From contig JAIXWW010000005.1 in NCBI GenBank assembly GCA_027491085.1, positions 34,982 through 98,981 of the forward strand: a stretch of 64,000 bases of DNA. The letters run 5' to 3'. The notes under the pieces are model-generated. The model saw only the letters and a program-made list of their open reading frames with translations, had not been told where the DNA came from and made no database searches. The first letter of the stretch is position 1, and every line of letters begins with the position of its first letter. The position numbers were made by a program, and so were the translations under genes. Positions 1 to 9,150 of the stretch are shown here, piece by piece. This DNA is from Bacteroidota bacterium (lineage in GTDB: Bacteria; Bacteroidota; Bacteroidia; UKL13-3).

Positions 1-363
1 GAGTTTTGGATTATTAATCTATTAGGGTTTGTTCCAATATGTTTTTTATTAATAGTAACTGCTGGATTATGGATAAATTTTAACCCACAAGCATCCATTC
101 ATGAAATTGAAAATATTGACATAAATGAAATTAGAGTTAGGAGGAAAGGTATACAAATAGAGTCGTTTACTTTTTACTTCCAAGACAATTTTTTATACGA
201 TTACCCAATGGCAAGAACAATTGATATTGAAGAAAATAAAATGTTTCAAAACGTTCAATTTCAATTGCCTGCACAAATGAAATTAACAATCTGCAAAGGA
301 ATTGCAGGATTTGATATTATTAAAAATAAAGAAGTGCTTACAAATGAACATACAAGATATTAA
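1..363 (+). CDS. C-terminal part of an unknown membrane-anchored protein
   Basis: An open frame runs from the window edge to a TAA at 361-363, giving the last 120 residues of a protein whose start lies outside. Residues 3-25 of the visible part form one hydrophobic membrane segment. A soluble stretch of about 95 residues, rich in Ile, Asn, Glu and Phe, follows. I do not recognise a family. The end overlaps the start of the sigma-54 activator by 20 bp, so the two genes are probably co-transcribed. It is supported only by the open frame, its sensible membrane topology and the overlap. Confidence 0.6.
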   Translation, partial: EFWIINLLGFVPICFLLIVTAGLWINFNPQASIHEIENIDINEIRVRRKGIQIESFTFYFQDNFLYDYPMARTIDIEENKMFQNVQFQLPAQMKLTICKGIAGFDIIKNKEVLTNEHTRY

Positions 364-1606
364 ACAAAGATTTGAAATAATTGGTAATTCACCTTTACTA
401 AATTATGCCTTACAAACGGCTACTAAGGTAGCTCCAACCGATATTACTGTTTTAATTAATGGCGAAAGTGGCGTAGGAAAAGAAGCATTTTCAAAGGTTA
501 TTCATGCTTTGAGTGCTCGCAAACATGGCCCATTTATAGCAGTTAACTGTGGTGCAATTCCCGAAGGAACCATTGATTCAGAATTATTCGGACACGAAAA
601 AGGTTCGTTTACAGGCGCAGTTGATACAAGAAAAGGCTATTTTGAAACGGTAAGTGGTGGAACCATTTTTTTAGATGAAGTAGGCGAATTACCATTAGAA
701 ACACAATCTAGATTATTGCGTATTTTAGAAAGTGGTGAGTTTTTAAAAGTTGGTTCTTCCAAAACACAAAAAACCGATGTACGTGTAATTGCAGCCACTA
801 ATCGCGATTTATTAGATTATTCTGCTCAAGGCAAATTTAGAGAAGATTTATATTATCGTTTGTCAACAGTTCCCATTCGTGTACCGCCATTGCGCGAGCG
901 TAAAGAAGATATCAATTTATTGTTCCGTAAATTCAGTGCCGATTTTGCTGAAAAATACAAATCGAAACCTGTAATGTTGGATGCCGAAGCTCAAAATATG
1001 TTAGCTGCCTTTCGTTGGCCAGGCAATATTCGCCAACTAAAAAATGTGGCTGAACAATTATCAGTTTTGGATGAAGATAAAAATGTAAATGCTTACGAAT
1101 TAGCTCAAGTTTTACCTCCTGAAAGACCAGGTTTACCAGCACTAATGGTTAATCCAGCCGATGCAAATCAAATGAGTGAGCGTGATATTTTTTACAAAGT
1201 ATTATTTGAACTTAGAAAAGACTTAAGCGATTTAAAAGGTGTGGTTTTTGAAATGATGCAAAATGGAAAAACCTCCATGAGTGCAGACGATTTTAGCATT
1301 AAACCAAATGAAAATATGAATAATATTTTTAACCCTGGAATGTATCAAAATATGAGTAATCAAATGAATCCTTCTAATATGATAAATAATAATTTATCTG
1401 GATTTACAATGCCCAATAACATTATTGATATCCCTATTATTCATAATCCAGAACCTGAAAATCTTTCCATTGAACAAAAAGAAATTGAATTGATAAAAAA
1501 AGCCCTTGATAAATACCGCGGACGCAGAAAAAAAGCTGCTAACGAATTAGGTATTTCTGAGCGTACTTTGTACAGAAAAATCAAACAATACGATTTGGAA
1601 GATTAA
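344..1606 (+). CDS. Sigma-54-dependent AAA+ transcriptional activator with Fis-type HTH
   Basis: A 420-residue enhancer-binding protein that would use ATP hydrolysis to open RNA polymerase-sigma-54 promoters. The AAA+ domain fills about residues 10-245. The Walker A motif is GESGVGKE (40-47), the sigma-54 contact loop reads GSFTGA (87-92) instead of the usual GAFTGA, and a Walker B FLDEVGEL and an R-finger region are present. A Fis-type helix-turn-helix (ELGISERTLYRKI) ends the protein. No receiver, GAF or PAS domain precedes the ATPase, so its activity must be set by level or by a partner. Between ATPase and HTH lies a Met/Asn-rich linker of about 80 residues. I chose ATG 344 over TTG 302 because the AAA+ homology begins just after it. 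Confidence 0.93.
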   Translation: MNIQDIKQRFEIIGNSPLLNYALQTATKVAPTDITVLINGESGVGKEAFSKVIHALSARKHGPFIAVNCGAIPEGTIDSELFGHEKGSFTGAVDTRKGYFETVSGGTIFLDEVGELPLETQSRLLRILESGEFLKVGSSKTQKTDVRVIAATNRDLLDYSAQGKFREDLYYRLSTVPIRVPPLRERKEDINLLFRKFSADFAEKYKSKPVMLDAEAQNMLAAFRWPGNIRQLKNVAEQLSVLDEDKNVNAYELAQVLPPERPGLPALMVNPADANQMSERDIFYKVLFELRKDLSDLKGVVFEMMQNGKTSMSADDFSIKPNENMNNIFNPGMYQNMSNQMNPSNMINNNLSGFTMPNNIIDIPIIHNPEPENLSIEQKEIELIKKALDKYRGRRKKAANELGISERTLYRKIKQYDLED

Positions 1607-1649
1607 GTTTGGCACAATAATTTCATACATCAATAAAAAAATAAATACC

Positions 1650-2195
1650 ATGAAAAAATTAGGTTTTGTAGTTGCCGTTGCATTATTAATATTTAGCAGT
1701 TGTAGCTCCATGAAGGGTTTAACCAAAGTAAAAGAGCCATTTAGTGGAAGCAGTTACGAAGGCAACAGACGTTTTTTTAGAGCTACTGGAAGTGGCGAAA
1801 GCCGCGATGCTGAAACTGCAAAAAGTAAAGCATTGTTATTGGCCAAACAAAGATTAGCCTCATTTGTACAAACGCAAGTAAACCAAGTAGCTGAAAACTA
1901 CAGCGCAGAGCGCCAAATTGCTGATAACTTAGGTGATTTCAACACACGTTTCCAGCAGTTGACTCGCGAAGTTTTAAGCCAAACCATAGTTGATATTGCC
2001 ATTATTGGAGATAAAACTTACACAAATGATAAAGGAAATTACATCAGCTACATAGCTTTAGAAGCAAGAAAAAAAGTAGTTTATGAAAAACTGAAAGAGA
2101 TATCATTAAACCGAAAAAATCTAACTCCTGACGATAGAAAATCCATTGCTGAAATGATTGATAAAGCTATTAAAGACGCTGATAGCGATAATTAA
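1650..2195 (+). CDS. LPP20-like lipoprotein
   Basis: A 181-residue predicted lipoprotein with a signal peptide ending in a lipobox (IFSSC, Cys18). The mature part begins with a short linker, then a compact alpha/beta region containing an ATGSGESRDAETAKSKA segment. This is the pattern of the LPP20 family, in which a glycine-rich strand is followed by a long helix. The C-terminal third is charged and helical. It lies 43 bp after the sigma-54 activator, the place where many Bacteroidota carry the LPS-assembly lipoprotein LptE, but it does not look like LptE. Its molecular role is unknown. It probably sits in the periplasmic leaflet of the outer membrane. Confidence 0.75.
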   Translation: MKKLGFVVAVALLIFSSCSSMKGLTKVKEPFSGSSYEGNRRFFRATGSGESRDAETAKSKALLLAKQRLASFVQTQVNQVAENYSAERQIADNLGDFNTRFQQLTREVLSQTIVDIAIIGDKTYTNDKGNYISYIALEARKKVVYEKLKEISLNRKNLTPDDRKSIAEMIDKAIKDADSDN

Positions 2196-2256
2196 TACCT
2201 AGCTTTTTGTAAAAATATAAAATATTGCGTTCTTCGTAATTGTGTTTAAAAATACA

Positions 2257-4038
2257 ATGCAAGTTCGCAATATTTTTTTTTGGTGCCTATTGGTATCCAA
2301 CTATTGTGTTTTTAGTCAAACAAAAATTAAAGCAAGCTATTATTTTACCGATAAAAATGCTGCTAAAATAGAAACACAATTAAAACTCCCAAATCAATTT
2401 AACGATAGCATTCAGGCGCAACAAATGGCCAATCAAATTTTGCTGTTTTGTATCCAAAAATCGTATGTTTTGGCTGATGTTAATCTTAATTATGTTACAA
2501 AAGATTCAGTTCGTTTTGAGGTAAATGTTAACCAAGCCTATAAATGGTTAAAACTAAAAAATCCAATATTTGATAATAATTTATTAAGCGCAGCGGGTTT
2601 TAATACTACCAATTTAAACAACCAAATATTTAGCCCTGACGATTATAGCCAAAAAGTAAAAAGTGCATTGAACTGGCTGCAAAATAATTCATTTCCGTTT
2701 GCTTCGTTTTCCCTCGATTCCGTAATTATTGACTCAAGTACCATTACTGCAAATATTAAGTTTAGTAAAGGCCCACAAATTATTTTTGACTCCATAAAAA
2801 TAATTGGCAATGCCAAAATTAGCCCCACCTTTTTAGCCAATTATACCAACATAAAATTTGGTAAATACTATAATGAAAATATTTTAAAACGCACTGATAG
2901 CAGGCTTTCTGAACTTCCTTACTTAACCTTAAATCAATCTTCGGTAATTTATTTTTATGGTAACAAAGCCAAGTTAATAACTTATTTAAGTAATAAAAAA
3001 GCCAGCAGCTTTGATGGTATAATAGGGTTTGCGCCTAACAGTAGCAAATCTAATAAATTAATAATTACGGGTGATTTAAACCTGAAATTACAAAATATTT
3101 TAGGAAGCGGAAAAGCACTTGAATTAAACTACCGCAGTTTTTTAAATAACTCACAAGAACTAAAATTTAAATTCAATTATCCTTACATTTTTAATAGTAA
3201 AATAGCCCTTGATTACGCATTAAATCTATTACTTTACGATACTTCATTTTTTGATTTACAGAACGATTTTGCATTTCAATATCGGTTAATTGGAACCAAT
3301 TATTTAAAAGTATTTTATGCTACACAAAACACATCGCTCATAACAGTAGATACCAATTTTATAAAAAACAGTAAAACACTTCCCAATATCAATGATGTAA
3401 AAAAAGATTTTTATGGTATTGGTTTGAAATTTACCAAAATAGATTATTTACCAAATCCTAATAAAGGTTATATTTTAGAGATGGATTTGGCTATTGGAAC
3501 AAAATCAATTACTAAAAATGCTACTATCAACGCCATTTTACTACAAGGGCAAAATGGCGAGAATTACAAACTTTACGATTCTATTAAACTTAATTATACA
3601 CAGTACAAAGCAACCATAAAGTTTGAAAATTATTTAAAAATTAAACAAAACATAGTGTTAAAAACGGAGGTAAACGCAGCTTGGTTTCAAACTGAAAGTC
3701 TATTTTTAAACGAACTTTTTCGCATTGGTGGATTAAAAACACTTCGTGGGTTCGATGAACAAAGTATATTTGCAAATAAGTTTGCTATCACAAATGCAGA
3801 GCTAAGGTATTTATTAGGTAAAAACTCTAATGTGTTTGCCTTTTACAACCAAGCATGGTATGTAAATGAAGTTTCAAAAAATCGTATAAGCGACAATCCA
3901 TTTGGTTTTGGTGCTGGTTTGGTTTTTGAAAGTGGAGCTGGATTATTTACTTTAGTTTATGCAGTTGGTAAGCAGTTTCAAAACCCTGTTGAATTTAACA
4001 GTGCCAAAATTCATTTTGGGTATATAAATTATTTTTAA
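2257..4038 (+). CDS. Omp85/BamA-TamA family outer-membrane protein
   Basis: A 593-residue outer-membrane protein. A signal peptide (cleavage after CVFSQ) is followed by two or three POTRA-like segments (about 25-235), one of them containing the DSIKIIGNAKIS pattern. A C-terminal 16-strand-type barrel follows, carrying the family motif LRGF (496-499), and the chain ends in aromatic Phe. Proteins of this family insert or transport other proteins or lipids at the outer membrane. It is shorter than BamA, so it is more likely a TamA-like or specialised paralogue. ATG 2257 is preferred over GTG 2242 because it starts the signal peptide directly. DUF4271 follows after 2 bp, which suggests one operon. 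Confidence 0.85.
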   Translation: MQVRNIFFWCLLVSNYCVFSQTKIKASYYFTDKNAAKIETQLKLPNQFNDSIQAQQMANQILLFCIQKSYVLADVNLNYVTKDSVRFEVNVNQAYKWLKLKNPIFDNNLLSAAGFNTTNLNNQIFSPDDYSQKVKSALNWLQNNSFPFASFSLDSVIIDSSTITANIKFSKGPQIIFDSIKIIGNAKISPTFLANYTNIKFGKYYNENILKRTDSRLSELPYLTLNQSSVIYFYGNKAKLITYLSNKKASSFDGIIGFAPNSSKSNKLIITGDLNLKLQNILGSGKALELNYRSFLNNSQELKFKFNYPYIFNSKIALDYALNLLLYDTSFFDLQNDFAFQYRLIGTNYLKVFYATQNTSLITVDTNFIKNSKTLPNINDVKKDFYGIGLKFTKIDYLPNPNKGYILEMDLAIGTKSITKNATINAILLQGQNGENYKLYDSIKLNYTQYKATIKFENYLKIKQNIVLKTEVNAAWFQTESLFLNELFRIGGLKTLRGFDEQSIFANKFAITNAELRYLLGKNSNVFAFYNQAWYVNEVSKNRISDNPFGFGAGLVFESGAGLFTLVYAVGKQFQNPVEFNSAKIHFGYINYF

Positions 4039-4040
4039 GA

Positions 4041-4991
4041 ATGAATAGAAATAAACTAATCTTAAGTGTTATTATTTGTTTGGCTATGATTAAGTTAATG
4101 GCACAAACCAACACTTTAATAGATATCCGTACCGATTCATTAAGCATAACCCATTCAGATAGTATTCCAACTAAAATTGAAACATTTTCATTGTTAGATA
4201 CTTTGAAAAATGAATCCATATTACGAAGATTTTTTCACCCTACTTTAAAACTTTCAGGAATAACCAACAGTATTAATTTAACCGAAATAAATACTGCCCG
4301 AGATTTACCTTTTCTAAAGCAAATAAAAACAGTTCCTCCAAATAGCGGCAATTGGAAAATATGGTTTATTCTTTGTTTAGTATTATACCTTGCAGTAGTT
4401 AGGCTAACCAATAGTAGAAATTTCGAACAAGCATCTTCAGTAGTATTTGATATGATGTTTTTATCTACTATTTATAAGCTCATAGATTCAAAATTTACTT
4501 GGACTTCATTCCACTTATTTATTATTTACATATTAAGCTTTTCGCTTATATTGACTCAATTTTTCGAATACAATCAAATTTTCAATAATTATAGCTATAA
4601 GTTTTTGGTATGGATAATCTCAATAACACTTGCATTAATATACTTAGTAAAATTTGTTATTTATTTTGTTGTAGGTTATTTGCTTGACGATGTAATTTCA
4701 TCCACAAAAATGATCATAAATACAATTCAAATTTCAAATTTTCTTGGATTTATCCTTTTACTTTTTTCTGTTTTCTACATTTACACGAGCAATTTGCAGT
4801 TAACACAAACAATATTTTTCACAATGGTTGCTATATTTTTCAGTGCAATCCTTTATAGATTAGCAAGATATCTATTAAATCAAATAAGTAAAAGCTCACT
4901 ACCATTTTTTTACTTATTTATTTATCTTTGCGCCCTAGAAATTAGTCCTTGGTTAATTTTTATAAAAATTTTAAATAGCTATTTAAGTTGA
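4041..4991 (+). CDS. DUF4271 integral membrane protein
   Basis: A 316-residue protein with an N-terminal signal or anchor, a polar periplasmic stretch of about 80 residues, and then six or more hydrophobic helices from residue 108 to the end. It matches the DUF4271 family in overall shape and in position, since in Bacteroidota this family is commonly encoded directly before the uroporphyrinogen-III synthase-like gene, as here. Its function is not known. The stop codon TGA overlaps the TTG start of the next gene. A near-perfect promoter -7 motif (TATCTTTG, 4923-4930) lies inside the gene close to its end and might serve the downstream gene, but I see no matching upstream element. Confidence 0.8.
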   Translation: MNRNKLILSVIICLAMIKLMAQTNTLIDIRTDSLSITHSDSIPTKIETFSLLDTLKNESILRRFFHPTLKLSGITNSINLTEINTARDLPFLKQIKTVPPNSGNWKIWFILCLVLYLAVVRLTNSRNFEQASSVVFDMMFLSTIYKLIDSKFTWTSFHLFIIYILSFSLILTQFFEYNQIFNNYSYKFLVWIISITLALIYLVKFVIYFVVGYLLDDVISSTKMIINTIQISNFLGFILLLFSVFYIYTSNLQLTQTIFFTMVAIFFSAILYRLARYLLNQISKSSLPFFYLFIYLCALEISPWLIFIKILNSYLS

Positions 4992-5746
4992 AAAACACCA
5001 AAGTAAAAAGTGTACTTGTATGCCAGCCCAAGCCAGAAACGGATAAATCTCCGTATTTTGATTTGGCAAAAAAATATGGTTTAAAAATTGATTTTAGACC
5101 ATTTATTGAAGTGCAACCCTTAACTCCAAAAGAGTTTCGTGCGCAAAAAATTAATATCTTAGATTATACAGCAATTATTCTAAACTCTAGAAATTCGGTT
5201 GATAATTTCTTTAGGGTTTGTGCTGAGCTAAAACAAGAAATGCCAATAGAAATGAAATATTTTTGTGTGAACGAAAGTATTGCTAACTATCTTTCAAAAT
5301 ATATTCAAGTAAGAAAACGCAAAATTTTTGTTGGAAAAGGTACCGAAACAGAACTATTTCCATTATTTAAAAGCCATTCAAAAGATAAATATTTATTTGC
5401 TTGTAGCGACTGGAGAAAACAAGATATTGAGAAATTCATGAAAAAAAGTAAAATTGCTTTTAAAGAGGCTTTTTTCTACAGAATAGTTTCCTCAAATTTA
5501 CAAGATTTAAGTAATGTAAATTACGATATAATTGCTTTTTTCAGTCCAGCAGATATCCGTTCTTTATTTGAAAACTTTCCTGATTTTGCTCAAAATAAAA
5601 CTATCATTGCGGCATGGGGAGCTACTACTATAAAAGCAATTAAAGATGATAAATTAACAGCCAATATTCAAGCACCAACCCCTGAAACACCTTCAATGGT
5701 TGCTGCTATTGATAAATTTATTGTTGAAATAAATAAAGAAAAGTAA
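4988..5746 (+). CDS. hemD: Uroporphyrinogen-III synthase (HemD family)
   Basis: A 252-residue soluble protein of the HemD fold, two alpha/beta domains that close and invert ring D of hydroxymethylbilane to give uroporphyrinogen III, the branch point of heme and siroheme synthesis. The N-terminal SVLVCQPKPETDKSPYFDLA segment and the C-terminal AAWGATTIKAI and PTPETPSM stretches are typical of the Bacteroidota branch. The start is TTG at 4988, overlapping the TGA of DUF4271. No ATG exists for the first 80 codons and the family begins at this point, so the TTG is well supported. Heme made here would feed the oxidase encoded at 22-31 kb. Confidence 0.85.
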   Translation: MKNTKVKSVLVCQPKPETDKSPYFDLAKKYGLKIDFRPFIEVQPLTPKEFRAQKINILDYTAIILNSRNSVDNFFRVCAELKQEMPIEMKYFCVNESIANYLSKYIQVRKRKIFVGKGTETELFPLFKSHSKDKYLFACSDWRKQDIEKFMKKSKIAFKEAFFYRIVSSNLQDLSNVNYDIIAFFSPADIRSLFENFPDFAQNKTIIAAWGATTIKAIKDDKLTANIQAPTPETPSMVAAIDKFIVEINKEK

Positions 5747-5772
5747 AAAAAAATATTTTTCATATTTTATAT

Positions 5773-5812
5773 AAATGCCTTATTACTAAAAAGTTTTAAG
5801 GCATTTTGTTTT
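5773..5812 (+). terminator. Rho-independent terminator after hemD
   Basis: A 10-bp perfect stem (AAATGCCTTA / TAAGGCATTT) with a 13-nt loop is followed by TGTTTTT. It lies 27 bp after the hemD stop and ends the Omp85-DUF4271-hemD unit. Confidence 0.75.
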
Positions 5813-5872
5813 TACATACACTAAAAATATACATAAATCGTCCAAACCTCGTTTTAAATTGAACAAACAAGG

Positions 5873-5903
5873 TTTGTTTATTTGAATAATTTTATTATTA
5901 TTG
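5873..5903 (+). promoter_or_regulatory. Putative Bacteroidota-type promoter for porP
   Basis: TTTG (5873-5876), a 19-bp spacer and TATTATTG (5896-5903) match the TTTG / TAnnTTTG promoter of the phylum with one mismatch in the -7 box. Transcription would start near 5910, leaving a leader of about 25 nt before ATG 5934. Confidence 0.45.
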
Positions 5904-5933
5904 AAAATTGTAAAATAAAAAAAATCACCATTG

Positions 5934-6959
5934 ATGAAAATAAAATTTACTATACTATTGATAATTGTTGGGCTAATGAGTTTACAAACTTTTGCTCAAC
6001 AAGATCCACAATTCACTCAATTTATGAATAATAAATTGTTTTATAATCCTGGTTTTGCTGGTTCAAGCAAAGATAAAATATGTGTAAACGCAACATACAG
6101 AACCCAATGGGTTGGTTATGGTGGAGGAACAGCATTTACTCCTGAAGGAACAGGTGCAAAACCTGTTGGTCAAGGTGATGCGCCTTCTACCCAAAATTTT
6201 GGTATACATGGGAATATAGGTAGAATAGGTTTAGGCTTGAATATTTGGAATGACCAATTGGGTTTTAGTAGTACATTATCACCTACATTTAGTTTATCTT
6301 ATATCCAACCTTTCGATAATGGAGCAAGTTTAGCAGGAGGTGTTGGAGTAGGTATCGTTCAAAAAGGTTTAAATGGTTCAAAATTAGTTGCAATTGACAA
6401 AGATGATCCATTAATTCCTACAGGAGATATTACAGGAAATGCCCTTAATTTAGATTTTGGAGTTTATTATACCATGCCTCAATTAAGTATTTTCAACGAT
6501 TTTTATTTTGGTGCATCAACCTTACACATCAATAGTCCTGTAGTAAATTTGGATAAAGATGGATACAGTGGTAAAGCATATCAAGATAGACATTACTACT
6601 TAATGACTGGTGCTACTTATCAATTAGGTACTATTGATTTAAAGCCAAATATAATGTATAAAACAGATGGTGTAAAACATAGTTTTGATTTAAACTGTTT
6701 GGCAGAATACCAACAAAAATTAATTGGTGGAGTTTCATATAGAACTCCACAAGAATTTTCAATATTGGCAGGTTATAACTTTTTTTCAAATTCTGTAAAT
6801 CCTTTACAGTTAATGTATAGCTATGATTTAATTACAAGCGATATCATTTCATACAGTTCGGGCTCGCATGAGATTAGTTTAAGGTATTGTTTTGGATTGA
6901 AATTTACACCAAAACCACCCAAAGCAATTTTCCCGATAAAAACACCAAGAAAATTATAA
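5934..6959 (+). CDS. porP: Type IX secretion system membrane protein PorP/SprF
   Basis: A 341-residue outer-membrane barrel protein of the PorP/SprF family. A signal peptide ends at LQTFA, and the mature N-terminus QQDPQFTQFMNNKLFYNPG is the family hallmark. Glycine- and aromatic-rich strands follow to the end. PorP-type proteins work with the type IX secretion machine, linking the gliding/secretion motor to the outer membrane or to particular cargo. It sits directly upstream of gldKLMN, the same order as porPKLMN in Porphyromonas. A promoter-like site before gldK suggests the two may also be transcribed separately. ATG 5934 is chosen over the adjacent TTG 5931. Confidence 0.92.
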   Translation: MKIKFTILLIIVGLMSLQTFAQQDPQFTQFMNNKLFYNPGFAGSSKDKICVNATYRTQWVGYGGGTAFTPEGTGAKPVGQGDAPSTQNFGIHGNIGRIGLGLNIWNDQLGFSSTLSPTFSLSYIQPFDNGASLAGGVGVGIVQKGLNGSKLVAIDKDDPLIPTGDITGNALNLDFGVYYTMPQLSIFNDFYFGASTLHINSPVVNLDKDGYSGKAYQDRHYYLMTGATYQLGTIDLKPNIMYKTDGVKHSFDLNCLAEYQQKLIGGVSYRTPQEFSILAGYNFFSNSVNPLQLMYSYDLITSDIISYSSGSHEISLRYCFGLKFTPKPPKAIFPIKTPRKL

Positions 6960-7016
6960 TAATAAATAATTTATAACGTTTGAATAATTAACATTTAACT
7001 TAAAATTGGTTTAGAA

Positions 7017-7047
7017 CTTGTATTTTTCAATAGAAAATATATTTTTG
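7017..7047 (+). promoter_or_regulatory. Putative promoter of the gldKLMN operon
   Basis: CTTG (7017-7020), a 19-bp spacer and a perfect TAnnTTTG box (TATTTTTG, 7040-7047) lie 32 bp upstream of the gldK start in an otherwise empty 120-bp gap. Confidence 0.5.
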
Positions 7048-7079
7048 CCTTTCTGATTTTAATAATTTTTGATAAAAAA

Positions 7080-8357
7080 ATGAAAAGAATAAACTTGATA
7101 TTGTTAACCATTATGGCTATTGCATTAGTAGGATGTAATTCAAATAATGGAGAACTTACTGGGGTTCCAGGACGTAGACAGTGGTTTCATCCACAACCAC
7201 AAGGTACAGTTTATGTTCCAACTGGTTCAATTCACATAGGTGCTACAGAACAAGACGTTCCGATGGCAATGCTTGCTCCGAATAAACAAATTTCGGTTTC
7301 GGCTTTCTATATGGATGAAACAGAAATTACCAATAATGAGTATCGTCAATTTGTGTATGCTGTAGTTGATTCTTTTATGAGAACCAAATTAGAGTTCACA
7401 CAAGAAGTTGATGATGGTTTTGGCAATACTTACCAAGCTTTAGATTATAATAAAAAGATTGATAAAAATGCTGATATATCTGCATTACAAGATATGTATT
7501 ATAATGATGCAGAGAGCTATTACCGTCAGAAACAATTAGACGTTAGAAAGTTAGAGTATAAATACAATTATATTGACTTGAAAGCTGCTGCTGCGTTAAA
7601 ACGTCAAGACGCCTACAAACGTTCTAGAGCTGATTTCAAAAAAGAAAAAATTGTTAAAATTTACCCTGATACTTTAGTATTTATCAGAGATTTTACTTAT
7701 TCATACAATGAGCCTTTATCTCAAGTATATTTTTGGCATCCAAAATATGATGATTATCCTGCTGTAGGTATTAGTTGGCACCAAGCACGCGCATTCTGCT
7801 ATTGGAGAACAAATCATTTAAATAGTTTTTACACTAATGTAGATGAACCAACAGTAACTGAATTCAGATTACCAACCGAATACGAATGGGAATATGCTGC
7901 TCGTGGAGGAAGAGATCAAAATCATTACCCTTGGGGTAACTACTATGTAAAAAATGCGAAAGGATGTTCTTTAGCGAATTATAAACCTGGAAGAGGAGAG
8001 TATGTTTCAGATGGTGGTCATTACCCAATCAGAGTAAGTTCATATTTCCCTAACGATTTTGGTTTATATGACATGAGTGGAAATGTAGCAGAATGGACTA
8101 GTACAGCTTATGAAACAAATACTAACTTATTCTCACATGATAATAACCCTGATTACCAATTTGAAGTAAACGAAGATGATCCAGATGTAGCAGAAACTTT
8201 AAAACGTAAAGTTATTCGTGGAGGTTCATGGAAAGACGTAGCATATTACTTACAGTGTGGTACAAGAACATATGAATACCAAGATAGCTGTAATTCTTAC
8301 ACCGGTTTCCGTTGTGTAATGAGTTATATTGGAAGATCAAACAAGGACAAAAAATAA
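7080..8357 (+). CDS. gldK: Type IX secretion lipoprotein GldK/PorK
   Basis: A 425-residue lipoprotein (lipobox ALVGC, Cys19) with a formylglycine-generating-enzyme/sulfatase-modifying-factor fold. The fold's marks are visible: the opening PTGSIHIGATEQD, the VGISWHQARAFCYWR and RLPTEYEWEYAARGG motifs, YDMSGNVAEW and the closing RGGSW and GFRCV. In GldK the fold is structural, not catalytic. With GldN it builds a periplasmic ring under the outer membrane that anchors the type IX translocon. A charged helical insert at about residues 110-205 separates the two halves of the fold, as in other GldK proteins. It is the first gene of gldK-L-M-N. Confidence 0.95.
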   Translation: MKRINLILLTIMAIALVGCNSNNGELTGVPGRRQWFHPQPQGTVYVPTGSIHIGATEQDVPMAMLAPNKQISVSAFYMDETEITNNEYRQFVYAVVDSFMRTKLEFTQEVDDGFGNTYQALDYNKKIDKNADISALQDMYYNDAESYYRQKQLDVRKLEYKYNYIDLKAAAALKRQDAYKRSRADFKKEKIVKIYPDTLVFIRDFTYSYNEPLSQVYFWHPKYDDYPAVGISWHQARAFCYWRTNHLNSFYTNVDEPTVTEFRLPTEYEWEYAARGGRDQNHYPWGNYYVKNAKGCSLANYKPGRGEYVSDGGHYPIRVSSYFPNDFGLYDMSGNVAEWTSTAYETNTNLFSHDNNPDYQFEVNEDDPDVAETLKRKVIRGGSWKDVAYYLQCGTRTYEYQDSCNSYTGFRCVMSYIGRSNKDKK

Positions 8358-8408
8358 AATCAAATAAATCTTAATAAAACAACCTTAACAAATTAAAAAT
8401 TAAAAAAA

Positions 8409-9086
8409 ATGGCAAACAGTTTCTTAGAAAGCAAAGGATTTAAGTCGTTCATGGGTAAAGCCTATGGTTTAGGTGCGGCAGTAGTAATCGTTGGAGCATT
8501 ATTCAAAATTACGCATTGGAAAGGTGCTGATTTGATGTTAACTATAGGATTATTAACTGAAGCTGCAATTTTTACCATTTCAGCATTTGAAAAGCCACAC
8601 CAAGAACCAGATTGGACTTTAGTTTATCCTGAACTTTCAGGTTTAGATCCTAAAGAACCTAAAAAAGTAGCTAAAACAGGTGCAAGCGTTACACAACAAT
8701 TGGATAAAATGTTAGAAGATGCTAAAATTGGTCCAGATTTAATTAATAGTTTAGGAAATGGTTTCCGTGCTTTAAATGAAAATGTAACTGGTTTAAAAGA
8801 TATGTCAAGTGCAGGTTCGAAAGAATATGCTGGCCAAATTGAAAGAATGACTAAAAACTTAGCTTCTTTAAACTCAGTATATGAATTAGAAATTACAGAA
8901 TCAAACAATCACTTAAAATCAATCAATGAATTTGTAGGTGGATTGAATAAAACAGTTACTACTTTAGGCGAAACTAACAAACAAGCAGAAACATTTAAAG
9001 TTGAAATGGATAAATTATCTAAAAATTTATCATCATTAAATAATGTTTATGGTAACATGTTATCAGCAATGAACGTTAAAGGTTAA
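8409..9086 (+). CDS. gldL: Type IX secretion/gliding motor protein GldL
   Basis: A 225-residue inner-membrane protein. Two transmembrane helices lie at about 17-33 and 40-60, and the second carries the conserved membrane glutamate (Glu51 in LLTEAAIF), the residue tied to proton-motive-force use in this family. The remainder is a long cytoplasmic helical, coiled-coil-like tail. GldL forms a pentamer around a GldM dimer, and together they are the rotary motor that powers type IX secretion and, in gliding species, motility. It lies 51 bp after gldK and 64 bp before gldM. Confidence 0.95.
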   Translation: MANSFLESKGFKSFMGKAYGLGAAVVIVGALFKITHWKGADLMLTIGLLTEAAIFTISAFEKPHQEPDWTLVYPELSGLDPKEPKKVAKTGASVTQQLDKMLEDAKIGPDLINSLGNGFRALNENVTGLKDMSSAGSKEYAGQIERMTKNLASLNSVYELEITESNNHLKSINEFVGGLNKTVTTLGETNKQAETFKVEMDKLSKNLSSLNNVYGNMLSAMNVKG

Positions 9087-9150
9087 TCCTTTATATTTTA
9101 TTTAAACTAAAAGTATTTATAAATCGTTTTAAAAGAAAATATCAAATAAA

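Noticed and set aside
302..343. TTG 302 as start of the sigma-54 activator
   Set aside because: ATG 344 starts just before conserved sequence; the extra 14 codons would lie wholly within the upstream gene and show no similarity to the family.
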